Below, piece by piece: positions 1 to 8,375 of a DNA stretch of 64,000 nt. How positions within the stretch are numbered: the stretch's first letter is position 1; each line of letters opens with the position of its first letter. Source of the stretch: Pseudomonas oryzae (GTDB lineage: Bacteria; Pseudomonadota; Gammaproteobacteria; Pseudomonadales; Pseudomonadaceae); the NCBI RefSeq assembly GCF_900104805.1, contig NZ_LT629751.1, positions 4,114,501 to 4,178,500 on the forward strand, in the 5' to 3' direction. The notes under the pieces were generated by a model. That model made no database searches. It worked only from the letters and a program-made list of their open reading frames with translations, and was not told the DNA's origin. Both the position numbers and the translations under genes were made by a program.

Positions 1-686
1 TCGGCGGCGCCGAGGACCATGGCGGTGAGGTTCTTCGGTGCGCGGTCGAGGCGCATGGTCGCTTCCACCACGAAGCCCAGGGTGCCCTCGGCGCCGATGA
101 ACAGCTGGCGCAGGTCGTAGCCGGTGGCGTTCTTGATCAGGTCGCGGTTCAGCTCGAGGATGTCGCCCTTGCCGGTGACCACCTTGAGGCCGGCGACCCA
201 GTTGCGGGTCATGCCGTAGCGGATCACCTTGATGCCGCCGGCGTTGGTGCCGATGTTGCCGCCGATCTGGCTGGAGCCGGCCGAGGCGAAGTCCACCGGG
301 TAGTACAGGCCCTGCTCTTCGGCGAAGTTCTGCAGCTGCTCGGTGACCACGCCGGCCTGGCAGCGCACGGTACGGTCGAAGGCGTTGAACTCGAGAATCT
401 TGTTCATGTAGTCGAAGGCCACCACCACCTCGCCGTGGGCAGCGACGGCGCCGGCGGACAGGCCGGTACGGCCACCCGAAGGCACCAGGGCGACCTTGCG
501 CTCGTTGGCCCAGCGCACGATGGCCTGCACTTCCTCGATGGACTTGGGGAAGGCGATGGCCAGCGGCGCCGGGGCGAACTGCTTGGTCCAGTCCTTGCCG
601 TAGGCGTCCAGGGAGTCGGCGTCGGTCAGCACCTTGCCGGGCTCGACCAGTGTCTTCAGTTCTTCGATCAGGGCAGCTTGGCTCAT
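1..686 (-). CDS. FAD-binding oxidoreductase, D-2-hydroxyglutarate dehydrogenase type (3' end outside window)
   Basis: The first 228 codons of a flavoprotein are present; the rest lies beyond base 1. The start MSQAALIEELKTLV fits the family. The PCMH-type FAD-binding fold is visible: PSGGRTGLSAGA near residue 70, GNIGTNAGG near 145 and a GAEGTLGF motif near 210. Relatives (glycolate oxidase GlcD / D-lactate dehydrogenase / D2HGDH) have about 460 residues and oxidise D-2-hydroxyacids, passing electrons to flavoproteins or quinone. The gene is divergent from serA. In P. stutzeri the neighbouring D2HGDH removes D-2-hydroxyglutarate made by SerA, so that role is the best inference here. D-lactate dehydrogenase cannot be excluded from this half of the protein. 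Confidence 0.85.
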   Translation of the reverse strand, partial: MSQAALIEELKTLVEPGKVLTDADSLDAYGKDWTKQFAPAPLAIAFPKSIEEVQAIVRWANERKVALVPSGGRTGLSAGAVAAHGEVVVAFDYMNKILEFNAFDRTVRCQAGVVTEQLQNFAEEQGLYYPVDFASAGSSQIGGNIGTNAGGIKVIRYGMTRNWVAGLKVVTGKGDILELNRDLIKNATGYDLRQLFIGAEGTLGFVVEATMRLDRAPKNLTAMVLGAA

Positions 687-869
687 CTGCGGAAATCTCG
701 GGCGGTTCATGGTCACCCTGAGCAGGCTTCATGCTCGGGGATGGGCGCTTCGCGGGGGCGCTATGGTAGCATACGCACCCCGCCGATCGCGCCCGCCGCC
801 GACTTTCGGGTCGGCACAGCCCGCGCTGTCCATCGCCCAGACAACCCCCGGGACAACAGGTTTACGCAG

Positions 870-2102
870 ATGAGCAAGACGACCTCTCTCGACAAGAGCA
901 AGATCAAGTTCCTTCTTCTCGAAGGTGTGCACCAGAACGCCGTGGACACCCTGAAGGCCGCCGGCTACACCAACATCGAGTACCTGAAGGGCGCCCTGTC
1001 CGGCGAGGAGCTCAAGGCCAAGATCGCCGACGTGCACTTCATCGGCATCCGCTCGCGCACCCAGCTGACCGAGGAAGTCTTCGACTGCGCCAAGAAGCTG
1101 GTAGCCGTCGGCTGCTTCTGCATCGGCACCAACCAGGTCGACCTCAACGCCGCCCGCGAGCGTGGCATCGCGGTGTTCAACGCGCCCTACTCGAACACCC
1201 GCTCGGTGGCCGAGCTGGTGCTGGCCGAGGCCATCCTGCTGCTGCGCGGCATCCCCGAGAAGAACGCCTCCTGCCACCGCGGCGGCTGGATCAAGTCGGC
1301 GGCCAACTCCTTCGAGATCCGCGGCAAGAAGCTCGGCATCGTCGGCTACGGCTCGATCGGCACCCAGCTCTCCGTGCTCGCCGAGGCCCTCGGCATGCAG
1401 GTCTACTTCTACGACGTGGTGACCAAGCTGCCGATCGGCAACGCCACCCAGATCGGCTCGCTGTACGAGCTGCTGGGCATGTGCGACATCGTCTCCCTGC
1501 ACGTGCCGGAGCTGCCGTCCACCCAGTGGATGATCGGCGAGAAGGAAATCCGCGCGATGAAGAAGGGCGGCATCCTGATCAACGCCGCGCGCGGCACCGT
1601 GGTCGAGCTGGACCACCTGGCCGAGGCGATCAAGGACGAGCACCTGATCGGCGCCGCCATCGACGTGTTCCCGGTCGAGCCCAAGTCCAACGACGAGGAG
1701 TTCGAGAGCCCGCTGCGTGGCCTGGATCGCGTGATCCTCACCCCGCACATCGGCGGCTCCACCGCCGAGGCGCAGGCCAACATCGGTCTGGAAGTGGCCG
1801 AGAAGCTGGTCAAGTACAGCGACAACGGTACCTCGGTGTCCTCCGTGAACTTCCCGGAAGTGGCCCTGCCGGCCCACGCCGGCATGCACCGCCTGCTGCA
1901 CATCCACCAGAACATCCCGGGCGTGCTCAGCGAGATCAACAAGGTGTTCGCCGACAACGGCATCAACATCTCCGGCCAGTTCCTGCAGACCAACGAGAAG
2001 GTCGGCTACGTGGTGGTCGACGTCGACAAGGAATACTCCGACCTGGCTCTGCAGAAGCTGCAGGAGATCAAGGGTACCATCCGCTGCCGCGTGCTGTTCT
2101 AA
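870..2102 (+). CDS. serA: D-3-phosphoglycerate dehydrogenase
   Basis: A 410-residue protein, the usual length for the short ACT-containing SerA. It oxidises 3-phosphoglycerate to 3-phosphohydroxypyruvate, the first step of serine synthesis; in bacteria the enzyme also reduces 2-oxoglutarate to D-2-hydroxyglutarate. Visible are the NAD-binding GYGSIGTQ near residue 159, the catalytic arginine in NAARGT near 240, the HIGGST histidine near 293 and a C-terminal ACT domain from about 340, the serine feedback site. The open frame runs upstream to 435, but MSKTTSLDKSKIKF is the conserved N-terminus and the upstream part overlaps the divergent gene. A strong terminator follows the stop. Confidence 0.97.
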   Translation: MSKTTSLDKSKIKFLLLEGVHQNAVDTLKAAGYTNIEYLKGALSGEELKAKIADVHFIGIRSRTQLTEEVFDCAKKLVAVGCFCIGTNQVDLNAARERGIAVFNAPYSNTRSVAELVLAEAILLLRGIPEKNASCHRGGWIKSAANSFEIRGKKLGIVGYGSIGTQLSVLAEALGMQVYFYDVVTKLPIGNATQIGSLYELLGMCDIVSLHVPELPSTQWMIGEKEIRAMKKGGILINAARGTVVELDHLAEAIKDEHLIGAAIDVFPVEPKSNDEEFESPLRGLDRVILTPHIGGSTAEAQANIGLEVAEKLVKYSDNGTSVSSVNFPEVALPAHAGMHRLLHIHQNIPGVLSEINKVFADNGINISGQFLQTNEKVGYVVVDVDKEYSDLALQKLQEIKGTIRCRVLF

Positions 2103-2120
2103 GCATCGCGCCAGGATGAA

Positions 2121-2154
2121 AAAGGGAGGCCTCGGCCTCCCTTTTTTGTTTTTG
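2121..2154 (+). terminator. Rho-independent terminator of serA
   Basis: The inverted repeat GGGAGGC (2124-2130) / GCCTCCC (2135-2141) with a 4-base loop is followed by TTTTTTG and further Ts and preceded by As. It could also serve the converging DUF4399 gene. Confidence 0.9.
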
Positions 2155-2164
2155 TGGTCCGCGC

Positions 2165-2596
2165 TTACTGCACGGTGATGGTGATCTTCTCCGACAGCAC
2201 CGGCGGCTGGTGCGGGACATGGTTCTTGTCGCCCATCAGCAGCTGCAGGCTGTGCTGGCCCGGCGGCAGGGTCAGTTCGGTCTCGGTCTGGCCCTTGCCG
2301 AAGTGGCGGATGTTGTCGGTGGCCGGCAGCGGCTGATCCATGGCCGGCAGCTCGGCGACGTCGATCAGCAGGTGGTGATGGCCGGAGGCCGGGGCATCGG
2401 AGCCGGCCGGTGCCACGCTCATGCCCTCGAGGCCGAACTTGACGGTGAACGGTCCGCTGAGGGTGGCGCCGTCGGCGGGTTCGACGATGTGCACGGCGGC
2501 GCCAGCCGGGGCCGGGGTGCGCGGCACTTCGGCCATGGCCGGAGTGGCGAGGGCAACGGCGGCGAGCAGACCGCAGGTGGCAAGCAGAGAGCGCAT
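2165..2596 (-). CDS. DUF4399 periplasmic protein
   Basis: A 143-residue protein with a clear signal peptide (MRSLLATCGLLAAVALATPAMA, cleavage near residue 22). The rest reads as a small beta-sandwich with a GHHHLLIDV histidine cluster near residue 72 and a LPPGQHSLQLLMGD strand near 112, which is the DUF4399 pattern. The function is unknown. The exported location and histidine cluster make metal binding possible, but this is inference. It is monocistronic and convergent with serA, sharing the terminator region. Confidence 0.8.
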   Translation of the reverse strand: MRSLLATCGLLAAVALATPAMAEVPRTPAPAGAAVHIVEPADGATLSGPFTVKFGLEGMSVAPAGSDAPASGHHHLLIDVAELPAMDQPLPATDNIRHFGKGQTETELTLPPGQHSLQLLMGDKNHVPHQPPVLSEKITITVQ

Positions 2597-2672
2597 CGCA
2601 AGGTTCCTTGTGCAGGGAAAGTCCCGTTACAGACTAGCCGCTCCGCTGCAAGGTTCCAGCCACAGGCGCAAT

Positions 2673-3299
2673 TCAGAGCGGCCCGCTGCCGCGTCGGCGA
2701 TACCAGCCGGTCAGCGACAGGCGCTCGCGGCCGGCCGGCAGCACCTCGTGGGGGAAGTCGGCGGACATGAACACCACCAGGGTGCCGGCGGCCGGCAGCA
2801 CGTCCTGCTCACTGCCGTCGGCCAGTTCCATGCGCAGGGCGCCGCCGTGCTCGACCTGCCAGTCGGCGTTGAGGTAGCACACCGTGGTCACCGTGCGGCG
2901 GTCGTCGTCGCGGAAACGGTCGAGGTGGCGGCGGTAGAAGCTGCCCGGCGGATACAGGGCGAAGTGGCACTCGTAGTCCTCAAGGCCGAGGAACAGCTCG
3001 CGGTTGAGCGCCTCGCGCAACGTATCGAGCAGGTCGAGGTACTGGTCGGTGGCCGGCGTCTCGCCGCGTCCCAGCCACTGGATATGGTCGCCGCGGATGC
3101 CCTCGTCGACCAGCTGGGCGCTGCCGCGGCCGACCGAGGCGCGCGCCAGCTCGCCAGCGGCGTGGCGGCGGCGGCACTCCGCGGCCAGCGCGGCGCTCAG
3201 TTGCGGCGGCAGGGCGGCGGTCTGCACCGACCAGCCCTGGCTGGCCAGATCGTCGAGGATGCGGGAGATCAGCGGGGCGGCGGTGTCGTGCTCGGTCAT
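2673..3299 (-). CDS. 2OG-Fe(II) oxygenase (prolyl 4-hydroxylase-like)
   Basis: A 208-residue protein of the P4Hc-type 2-oxoglutarate/Fe(II) dioxygenase family. The iron facial triad is visible: the HLD of FYRRHLDRFRDD and the histidine of FPHEVLPAG. The arginine of GRERLSLTGWYRRR would bind the 2-oxoglutarate carboxylate. The start MTEHDTAAPLISRILDDLA was chosen over a longer open frame reaching 3521, because the extra N-terminus is low-complexity and overlaps the upstream intergenic region. The substrate is unknown; hydroxylation of a protein residue is the usual suggestion for this family. It stands alone, divergent from the DUF2059 gene. Confidence 0.82.
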   Translation of the reverse strand: MTEHDTAAPLISRILDDLASQGWSVQTAALPPQLSAALAAECRRRHAAGELARASVGRGSAQLVDEGIRGDHIQWLGRGETPATDQYLDLLDTLREALNRELFLGLEDYECHFALYPPGSFYRRHLDRFRDDDRRTVTTVCYLNADWQVEHGGALRMELADGSEQDVLPAAGTLVVFMSADFPHEVLPAGRERLSLTGWYRRRGSGPL

Positions 3300-3547
3300 G
3301 GCGCTTTCCAGAGGCTGGGCGGAGCCGCGGCCGGGCGGAGGGCCTGCGGCGCGGCAGCCGAGTGTACGGGTAGCGGGCGCGCCTGCCGAGCCACTTTTTG
3401 CCGCAGCGCGGACCGGCTGAACCAATGCCCGCGGCGATGGCCAAACCCACCAGGAGCGTCCGGCCTGGCGACCGCTGGCAGGCCGGCGCGCCTCGACAAG
3501 TTGGCCGCACAGCGCCGACAATACGCCCCTGTTTCGCTGGAGTTGCC

Positions 3548-4288
3548 ATGCGTGTCCTGATCGCCCTCGCCCTCTGTGTCGTCAGCCTGCTGAGCCGGGC
3601 CGACGAGCACGACCTGCTCTACGAGCTGGCCGGCTGGCCGCAGCAGCGCGAACACTTCAGCGCCGCGCTGGTCAACGCCCAGCAGCGTTACCAGGGCAGC
3701 CTGCCGCCGGCGGTGTTCCAGACCCTGGTCGACAACAGCAACCGCCGTTTCGCGCCGCAGGCGATCGACCAGCGCGCGCTGGCCAGCCTGCGCCAGAGCC
3801 TGCCTGACCCGCTGCCGGCGATCCGCTTCTTCGACAGTCCGCTGGGCCGCGCGGTGGTCGCGCGCGAGGTGCGCGCCACCTCGCCCGCCGAGCTGCAGCG
3901 TCATGCCGACGGGCTGCCGCAGGTGAACGCCAGTGCCGCGCGGCGCGCCCTGGTGCAGCGCCTGGGCAAGGCGCTGCCGGCGCGCGAGGCCGGCGCCGAG
4001 GTCAGCCTGGCGCTGGCCGGAGTAGCCGCCGACAGCCTCAGCCAGATGCTGCCCGGGCTGTCCGGACTGCTCGGCAACGGCACCCCGCAGGACATGCTCA
4101 GCGGCCAGCGCGAGCGGCTGATGCAGCAGATCGATGGCCAGCTGGAGAACACCCTGCTGTACGTGTACCGCGAGCTGAGCGACGCCCAGCTCGCCGAGTA
4201 CGTGGCCTTCGCCGAGTCGGTGGAGGGCCAGGTCTACTACCGCGCGGCGCTGCAGGCGATCCGCGCCGGTCTGCAGGGCGGGCAGTAA
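3548..4288 (+). CDS. DUF2059 exported protein
   Basis: A 246-residue protein with an N-terminal signal peptide (MRVLIALALCVVSLLSRA). The remainder is alpha-helical. The C-terminal segment, with ...LSDAQLAEYVAFAESVEGQVYY, resembles the DUF2059 domain of secreted or periplasmic Pseudomonas proteins. No catalytic motif is visible. The longer open frame starting at 3398 was rejected because the signal peptide begins at this ATG. A palindromic repeat follows immediately downstream and probably ends the transcript. Confidence 0.75.
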   Translation: MRVLIALALCVVSLLSRADEHDLLYELAGWPQQREHFSAALVNAQQRYQGSLPPAVFQTLVDNSNRRFAPQAIDQRALASLRQSLPDPLPAIRFFDSPLGRAVVAREVRATSPAELQRHADGLPQVNASAARRALVQRLGKALPAREAGAEVSLALAGVAADSLSQMLPGLSGLLGNGTPQDMLSGQRERLMQQIDGQLENTLLYVYRELSDAQLAEYVAFAESVEGQVYYRAALQAIRAGLQGGQ

Positions 4289-4297
4289 GCGCCGGAG

Positions 4298-4348
4298 GGT
4301 GCGCCACGCGCACCGCAGATATCCCCCTCGGTGTGCGTGGCGCACCTA
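4298..4348. repeat. GTAGGTGCGCC-type inverted repeat element
   Basis: Two 17-base arms, 4298-4314 and 4330-4346, are inverted copies differing at one base. Each arm is itself nearly palindromic (GGTGCG/CGCACC). Read on the minus strand the element begins CGTAGGTGCGCC, and its TAG (4348-4346) is the stop codon of the GTPase gene. It probably acts as a bidirectional hairpin between two converging genes. It belongs with the elements at 11149-11255 and 36027-36142. Confidence 0.75.
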
Positions 4349-5716
4349 CGTCCGCAGCTCCTCCGCCAGCCGGCGGATCGCTTCCTGGCGCTCGGCCTGC
4401 TGCGGCAGATCGCCGTCGTTGAGGTTCGACCACTCGGGGTGGGCGCGCGCCCGGTGCAGGGGCTCCGGCAGTTTTCCTTCGCGCCAGGTCTGCTCCTGCG
4501 GGTTGTCCAGGCGCAGGCGCTGCTGCGCGGCGTGGCCGCGGCCTTCCAGCGCGGTCAGCAGCTGGCGCTGGCGCAGGGCGAGCAGGCGCAGCACGGCGTC
4601 GTCGACGCTCAGCTCGCGCTGGCCGGTGAGCTTGCCCTTGAGGCGCTGCCCGTAGTTGCGCAGGGTCTGCCAGCTGCCGCCGGCGATGGCGCCCAGCGCC
4701 GCGGCGGTACCCAGGGTGAGGCCGCCGACCAGCAGGTCGATGCCCGCACCGGCTGCGGCACCGGCCGCCATGCCGCCGCCGACCCGCACGCCGAGCTGCT
4801 TCAGGGTTTCCGCATGGAACAGGTCGTCGCCCCAGCGCCCGTCCAGCAGCGGCAGCGCGCCGGTCACGGCGTCGCCGGGGCGGAACGCGTACAGCTCGAG
4901 CAGCGCCTCGACGCAGCGCTGCTCGCGCTCGCGCAGTTCGCCCTGCAGCCGCTCGACCGCGGCGGTCAGGCTGGCCGCATCGCCGGGCACCAGGCGCCGG
5001 CAGGCGGCAGCGTCGAGCAGCAGCTCGGCGATCAGCCGCGCCCCGCCGGCACGGCGCGCCAGGCGCTGTGCCTGGTGATCGGCGATCAGTCGTTCCAGCG
5101 CCGGGCGCGCACGTTCCAGCAGCAGGGCGAGGCTCTCGTACAGGCGCCGCTCGCCGTCCAGCGGCGGCGCCACGCTGTCGAAGCACACCAGCGCGTGCAG
5201 GCCGAGGCGGGCCAGCGCGGCGCGCCAGTCGTCCTCGCGCTGCCGGCCGGCGGCGACGAAGTTGAGCACCGGCAGCAGCGGCTTGCCGCAGTCGGCGAGC
5301 ACCGCCAGCTCGTCGCGGTACTTGGCCAGCACCGGCTCGCGGGCGTCGATCACGTACAGGCCGGCGTCGGAGGCGAGCAGCTGGCGCAGCACCTTGGCCT
5401 CCTGCTCGAAGCGCCCGCGCGCCTCGGGGCCGGCGAGAAAGCGCGTCAGCCGTTCCGGGCCGTCGAGACGCTCGCCGGGCGCGGCGAGGGCGTCGAGGAA
5501 GTCGCGCAGGGCGATGGCGTCCTCCAGGCCCGGGGTGTCGTACAGCTCGAGCAGCGCGCTGCCGTCCACCGTCAGGCGCGCGCCCTCGACGTGGCGGGTG
5601 GTGCTCGGCCGGTGCGATACCTCGCCGAAGTCGACGTCGCGGGTCAGGGTGCGCAGCAGCGAGGTCTTGCCGACGTTGGTGTGGCCAACCACGGCCAGCT
5701 TCAGCGGTTCAGTCAT
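4346..5716 (-). CDS. GTPase with DUF3482 domain
   Basis: A 456-residue protein with an N-terminal Era/TrmE-like G domain: G1 is GHTNVGKTS (residues 10-18) and G3 is DTPGLED near residue 61. The G4 motif is not canonical. The C-terminal half matches the pattern of DUF3482 and contains a glycine/alanine-rich hydrophobic stretch (GGGMAAGAAAGAGID, about 310-345) that could insert in a membrane. It overlaps the upstream DUF2868 membrane protein by 8 bases, so the two are translationally coupled and probably act together. The cellular role is unknown. Its stop codon lies inside the flanking repeat element. Confidence 0.8.
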   Translation of the reverse strand: MTEPLKLAVVGHTNVGKTSLLRTLTRDVDFGEVSHRPSTTRHVEGARLTVDGSALLELYDTPGLEDAIALRDFLDALAAPGERLDGPERLTRFLAGPEARGRFEQEAKVLRQLLASDAGLYVIDAREPVLAKYRDELAVLADCGKPLLPVLNFVAAGRQREDDWRAALARLGLHALVCFDSVAPPLDGERRLYESLALLLERARPALERLIADHQAQRLARRAGGARLIAELLLDAAACRRLVPGDAASLTAAVERLQGELREREQRCVEALLELYAFRPGDAVTGALPLLDGRWGDDLFHAETLKQLGVRVGGGMAAGAAAGAGIDLLVGGLTLGTAAALGAIAGGSWQTLRNYGQRLKGKLTGQRELSVDDAVLRLLALRQRQLLTALEGRGHAAQQRLRLDNPQEQTWREGKLPEPLHRARAHPEWSNLNDGDLPQQAERQEAIRRLAEELRT

Positions 5717-7088
5717 GCCCCTTCTCCAGCCAGTGCCAGGCCGCGCTGTCGGCCCACGGCAGGTGCAGGGCGTCGAGGGCGGCGTGCCAGTCGCCCAGGC
5801 GCTGGCTGTCCAGCGCTTCGCCGGGCGGCGCCGGCAGCAGCCAGATGCGCGTGGCGCTGGCGCTGCGCGCCAGCTCGCCGAGCAGCGCCAGGGTGCCGCG
5901 GTCCGGCGAGCGGCGCGGGTCGCAGGCGATCAGCAGGCGCGCCGGCGGATGCTGGCTGAGCTGCTCGAGCAGGCGGCGGCGCTGGGCGCCGTCGTCGAGG
6001 ATGCCGGCATCGCGCACCCCGGCCGGCAGTGCCGGCGGCCAGGCGCGGCGGTCGTCCAGCTCCACCGCCACCAGCAGGGCGCCCCGGGCGCCGCTGTCGG
6101 TCTGCCCGGCGGCCGGCTGGTGCAGCTGCGCGGGGGCCAGGTCGCTGACGCCGAGGCGTTCGCTGGACGGCAACAGACGCGCGCGCAGGCGGCTGTAGCC
6201 GGGCTGGTCGAGATCCAGCTCGAGGCGGGCGAGGCCGCGCCGCCAGCGCCACAGGCAGAGCAGGGCGAGCAGGGCGCGCGGCAACAGGCCGTAGACCACG
6301 AACACGCCGAGCAGCCAGGCCGCCCAGGTCTGCCGCGCCGCCTCGCCGCCGACCACCGACTCGCCGCTGGCGCGCAGCAGCGCGAGGTCCGGCTGCGGGA
6401 AGCCGAGCAGGGCGGGCAGGGCGCCGAGGCCGTGGATCAGTGCGGCGAAGCTCTCCGCCGGCAGCAGGGTGGTTTCCCAGACGAAACCGTAGCGGCGGGT
6501 GGCCAGCTGGGCCAGCAGCACCGCCAGCGCGGCGAGCAGGGCGAGCAGCCACAGGCCGTGGCTGAGCAGGCCGAGCGCCCAGCGCTGCAGCCCGGCGCGG
6601 CCGAGCAGCTGGGCCAGGGCCGGGCCGAGCCAGGCGCCACGGCGGTCGCGCAGCAGACGGTCGCTCAGGCCCAGCCACAGGCGGCCGAGGGCGCTGCCGG
6701 CTTCGCCGCCTAAGGCCAGACCCAGCGCCCAGCCGGCGAGGGTGGCGAGATGCAGGCCGAGCAGGCTGCCCAGCGCCCACAGCAGGTTGACCGGGCGGGC
6801 GCCGTCGCCGAGTGCGGCGAAGGCCAGCCCGGCGCCGCTGCCGAGCGCCAGCACGGCGAGCAGCAGCAGGGCCAGGCGCGCGCCCTGGCGCCAGTGGCGC
6901 AGGGCCTGGTCGAGGCCGTCGCGGCAGGCCAGCAAGGCCGCGCGCTCGAGGATGCGCCGACGCAGGTCGCCGCCACCGGCGCGCGCCTGGCGGCAGGCCT
7001 CGGCGTCCTCCAGCGGGCCGCGCTGCTCCTCGGTCAGGCGCAGGGCTTCGGCCAGCCAGAGGGTGTCGGGGATGGACTTCAGCGGCAC
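5709..7088 (-). CDS. DUF2868 membrane protein
   Basis: A 459-residue protein with about four hydrophobic segments (near residues 70-95, 105-130, 170-195 and 265-290) and a soluble C-terminal half. It resembles the DUF2868 family, which typically sits next to a DUF3482 GTPase, as here. The start MPLKSIPDTLWLAEALRL is the only sensible one. A membrane anchor or effector for the partner GTPase is the likely role by analogy with other GTPase/membrane-protein pairs. This is inference only; no enzymatic motif is visible. Confidence 0.75.
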   Translation of the reverse strand: MPLKSIPDTLWLAEALRLTEEQRGPLEDAEACRQARAGGGDLRRRILERAALLACRDGLDQALRHWRQGARLALLLLAVLALGSGAGLAFAALGDGARPVNLLWALGSLLGLHLATLAGWALGLALGGEAGSALGRLWLGLSDRLLRDRRGAWLGPALAQLLGRAGLQRWALGLLSHGLWLLALLAALAVLLAQLATRRYGFVWETTLLPAESFAALIHGLGALPALLGFPQPDLALLRASGESVVGGEAARQTWAAWLLGVFVVYGLLPRALLALLCLWRWRRGLARLELDLDQPGYSRLRARLLPSSERLGVSDLAPAQLHQPAAGQTDSGARGALLVAVELDDRRAWPPALPAGVRDAGILDDGAQRRRLLEQLSQHPPARLLIACDPRRSPDRGTLALLGELARSASATRIWLLPAPPGEALDSQRLGDWHAALDALHLPWADSAAWHWLEKGHD

Positions 7089-7148
7089 GCGGCCTCCATG
7101 GCGGCAGGGATCATGCGTCGAGGATAACCGCTGGCGCCGGCCCCGGCA

Positions 7149-7177
7149 TCGTCAGGGTCGCTGTCGGCTGCTATCCT
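7149..7177 (+). promoter_or_regulatory. Putative folA promoter, near-leaderless
   Basis: TCGTCA (7149-7154), a 17-base spacer, then TATCCT (7172-7177). Transcription would begin only one to three bases before the folA ATG at 7186. No Shine-Dalgarno precedes that ATG, which fits a leaderless message. Confidence 0.35.
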
Positions 7178-7185
7178 CGCGCCCC

Positions 7186-7701
7186 ATGAAGACCTCGACA
7201 CTCCCCCTCGCCCTGATCGCCGCGCTGGCCGACAACCGCGTGATCGGCATCGACAACCGCCTGCCCTGGCACCTGCCGGCGGATCTCAAGCACTTCAAGG
7301 CCGTGACCCTCGGCAAGCCGATCATCATGGGCCGCAAGACCTGGGATTCGCTCGGCCGGCCGCTGCCGGGCCGGCTCAACCTGGTGGTCAGCCGCCAGGC
7401 CGATCTCGTGCTGGACGGCGCCGAAGTATTCCTCTCCCTCGAGGCGGCCATCGCCCGCGCCGACCAGTGGGCGCGGGCGCAGGGCGCCGACGAACTGATG
7501 CTGATCGGCGGCGCCGAGTTGTACGCCCAGGGGCTGCCGCGCGCCGCGCGTCTGTACCTGACCCGCGTGCATCTCAAGCCGGCGGGTGATGCCTTCTTCC
7601 CCGAGTTCGCGGTGGACGGCTGGCGGCTGGCCGCGCGCGAGGAGCACGGGGCGACGGGCGAGACGCCGGCGCACGCCTACGAGACCTGGCAGCGCGTCTG
7701 A
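7186..7701 (+). CDS. folA: Dihydrofolate reductase
   Basis: A 171-residue enzyme that reduces dihydrofolate to tetrahydrofolate with NADPH. The substrate site DNRLPWHLPADLKHFK (near residues 23-38) is intact. So is the cofactor loop IMGRKTWDSLGRPLPGR near residue 47 and the conserved MLIGGAELYAQ near 107. The open frame extends far upstream to 6499, but the conserved N-terminus LALIAALADNRVIG fixes the start at this ATG. No ribosome-binding site is visible before it. It is transcribed alone and faces the HTH regulator gene. Confidence 0.96.
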   Translation: MKTSTLPLALIAALADNRVIGIDNRLPWHLPADLKHFKAVTLGKPIIMGRKTWDSLGRPLPGRLNLVVSRQADLVLDGAEVFLSLEAAIARADQWARAQGADELMLIGGAELYAQGLPRAARLYLTRVHLKPAGDAFFPEFAVDGWRLAAREEHGATGETPAHAYETWQRV

Positions 7702-7708
7702 TCGCCCT

Positions 7709-8323
7709 TCAGCCGTCACGGCGCAGGCGGAAGCGGCACACCGCGCCGCCACGCACCATGCATTCGCAGTGCTCGACGGCGGCACCGCCCAGACTGCCGA
7801 TCAACGCCAAGTCCAGTTCGCAGACCTGCGGGTGGCGGCTGGCCAGGTGGTGGAACACGCAGTTGTGGGCGACGATTTCCGCCGCGCCGCCCGTGCGGGC
7901 GATCAGCTGCGCGGAGTAGCCGACCTGGTTCATGTGGTCGACGATGCGCGCCTCGTCCACCACCTGTGACTCCAGTCCGGCGGCCAGGCGCTGGCCCAGG
8001 CCGCGCAGCAGCGCCACCAGCTGTTCCTCGCCGATGCGCTGCGCCACCTCGCCGAGCAGCAGGTCGGCGAGCAGCTGGTACTGGCGGGGAAACAGCTCGC
8101 GTCCGCGCGCGCTGAGTCGGTGCAGCTGCTCCGGACGCCGGCCGGTGGGCCGGGTCGCGCCGCGCTCGACCAGGCCGTCGCGCTCGAGGGCGGCCAGGTG
8201 CTGGCGCACGGCGGTGCGGGTCACGGCGAGCTGCGCGGCCAGCCCCTCGATGCTCATGCCTTCCGGGGTGTGCAGCAGCGCGGCGAGCAGCGCCTGCTGG
8301 GTGTGGCCAAGTCCGGGAACCAT
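7709..8323 (-). CDS. HTH transcriptional regulator with C-terminal cysteine cluster
   Basis: A 204-residue regulator. Residues 8-75 form a winged helix-turn-helix of ArsR/SufR type, with the recognition helix around VTRTAVRQHLAAL. The C-terminal domain holds five cysteines (155, 168, 186, 188, 196). The first pair is spaced C-x12-C, as I recall for the iron-sulfur repressor SufR; the later spacing differs. An Fe-S or metal-sensing repressor is a reasonable guess, not proven. The gene has no suf or other obvious target beside it; the nearest are folA (convergent) and an exported protein upstream on the same strand. Confidence 0.75.
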   Translation of the reverse strand: MVPGLGHTQQALLAALLHTPEGMSIEGLAAQLAVTRTAVRQHLAALERDGLVERGATRPTGRRPEQLHRLSARGRELFPRQYQLLADLLLGEVAQRIGEEQLVALLRGLGQRLAAGLESQVVDEARIVDHMNQVGYSAQLIARTGGAAEIVAHNCVFHHLASRHPQVCELDLALIGSLGGAAVEHCECMVRGGAVCRFRLRRDG

Positions 8324-8375
8324 CGGTACCTCGCCTGTCGTGGCGCGGGGCGCACTGCGCGCCCCGCTGCGGGTT

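Noticed and set aside
435-869. N-terminal extension of SerA
   Set aside because: The family N-terminus begins at 870, and the extension is antisense to the flavoprotein gene.
729-1907. Long minus-strand frame opposite serA
   Set aside because: A histidine/glycine/valine-rich translation typical of an antisense shadow; serA is certain.
2210-3560. Plus-strand frames opposite the DUF4399 and oxygenase genes
   Set aside because: Low-complexity translations with no motifs; the minus-strand genes have signal peptide or active-site residues.
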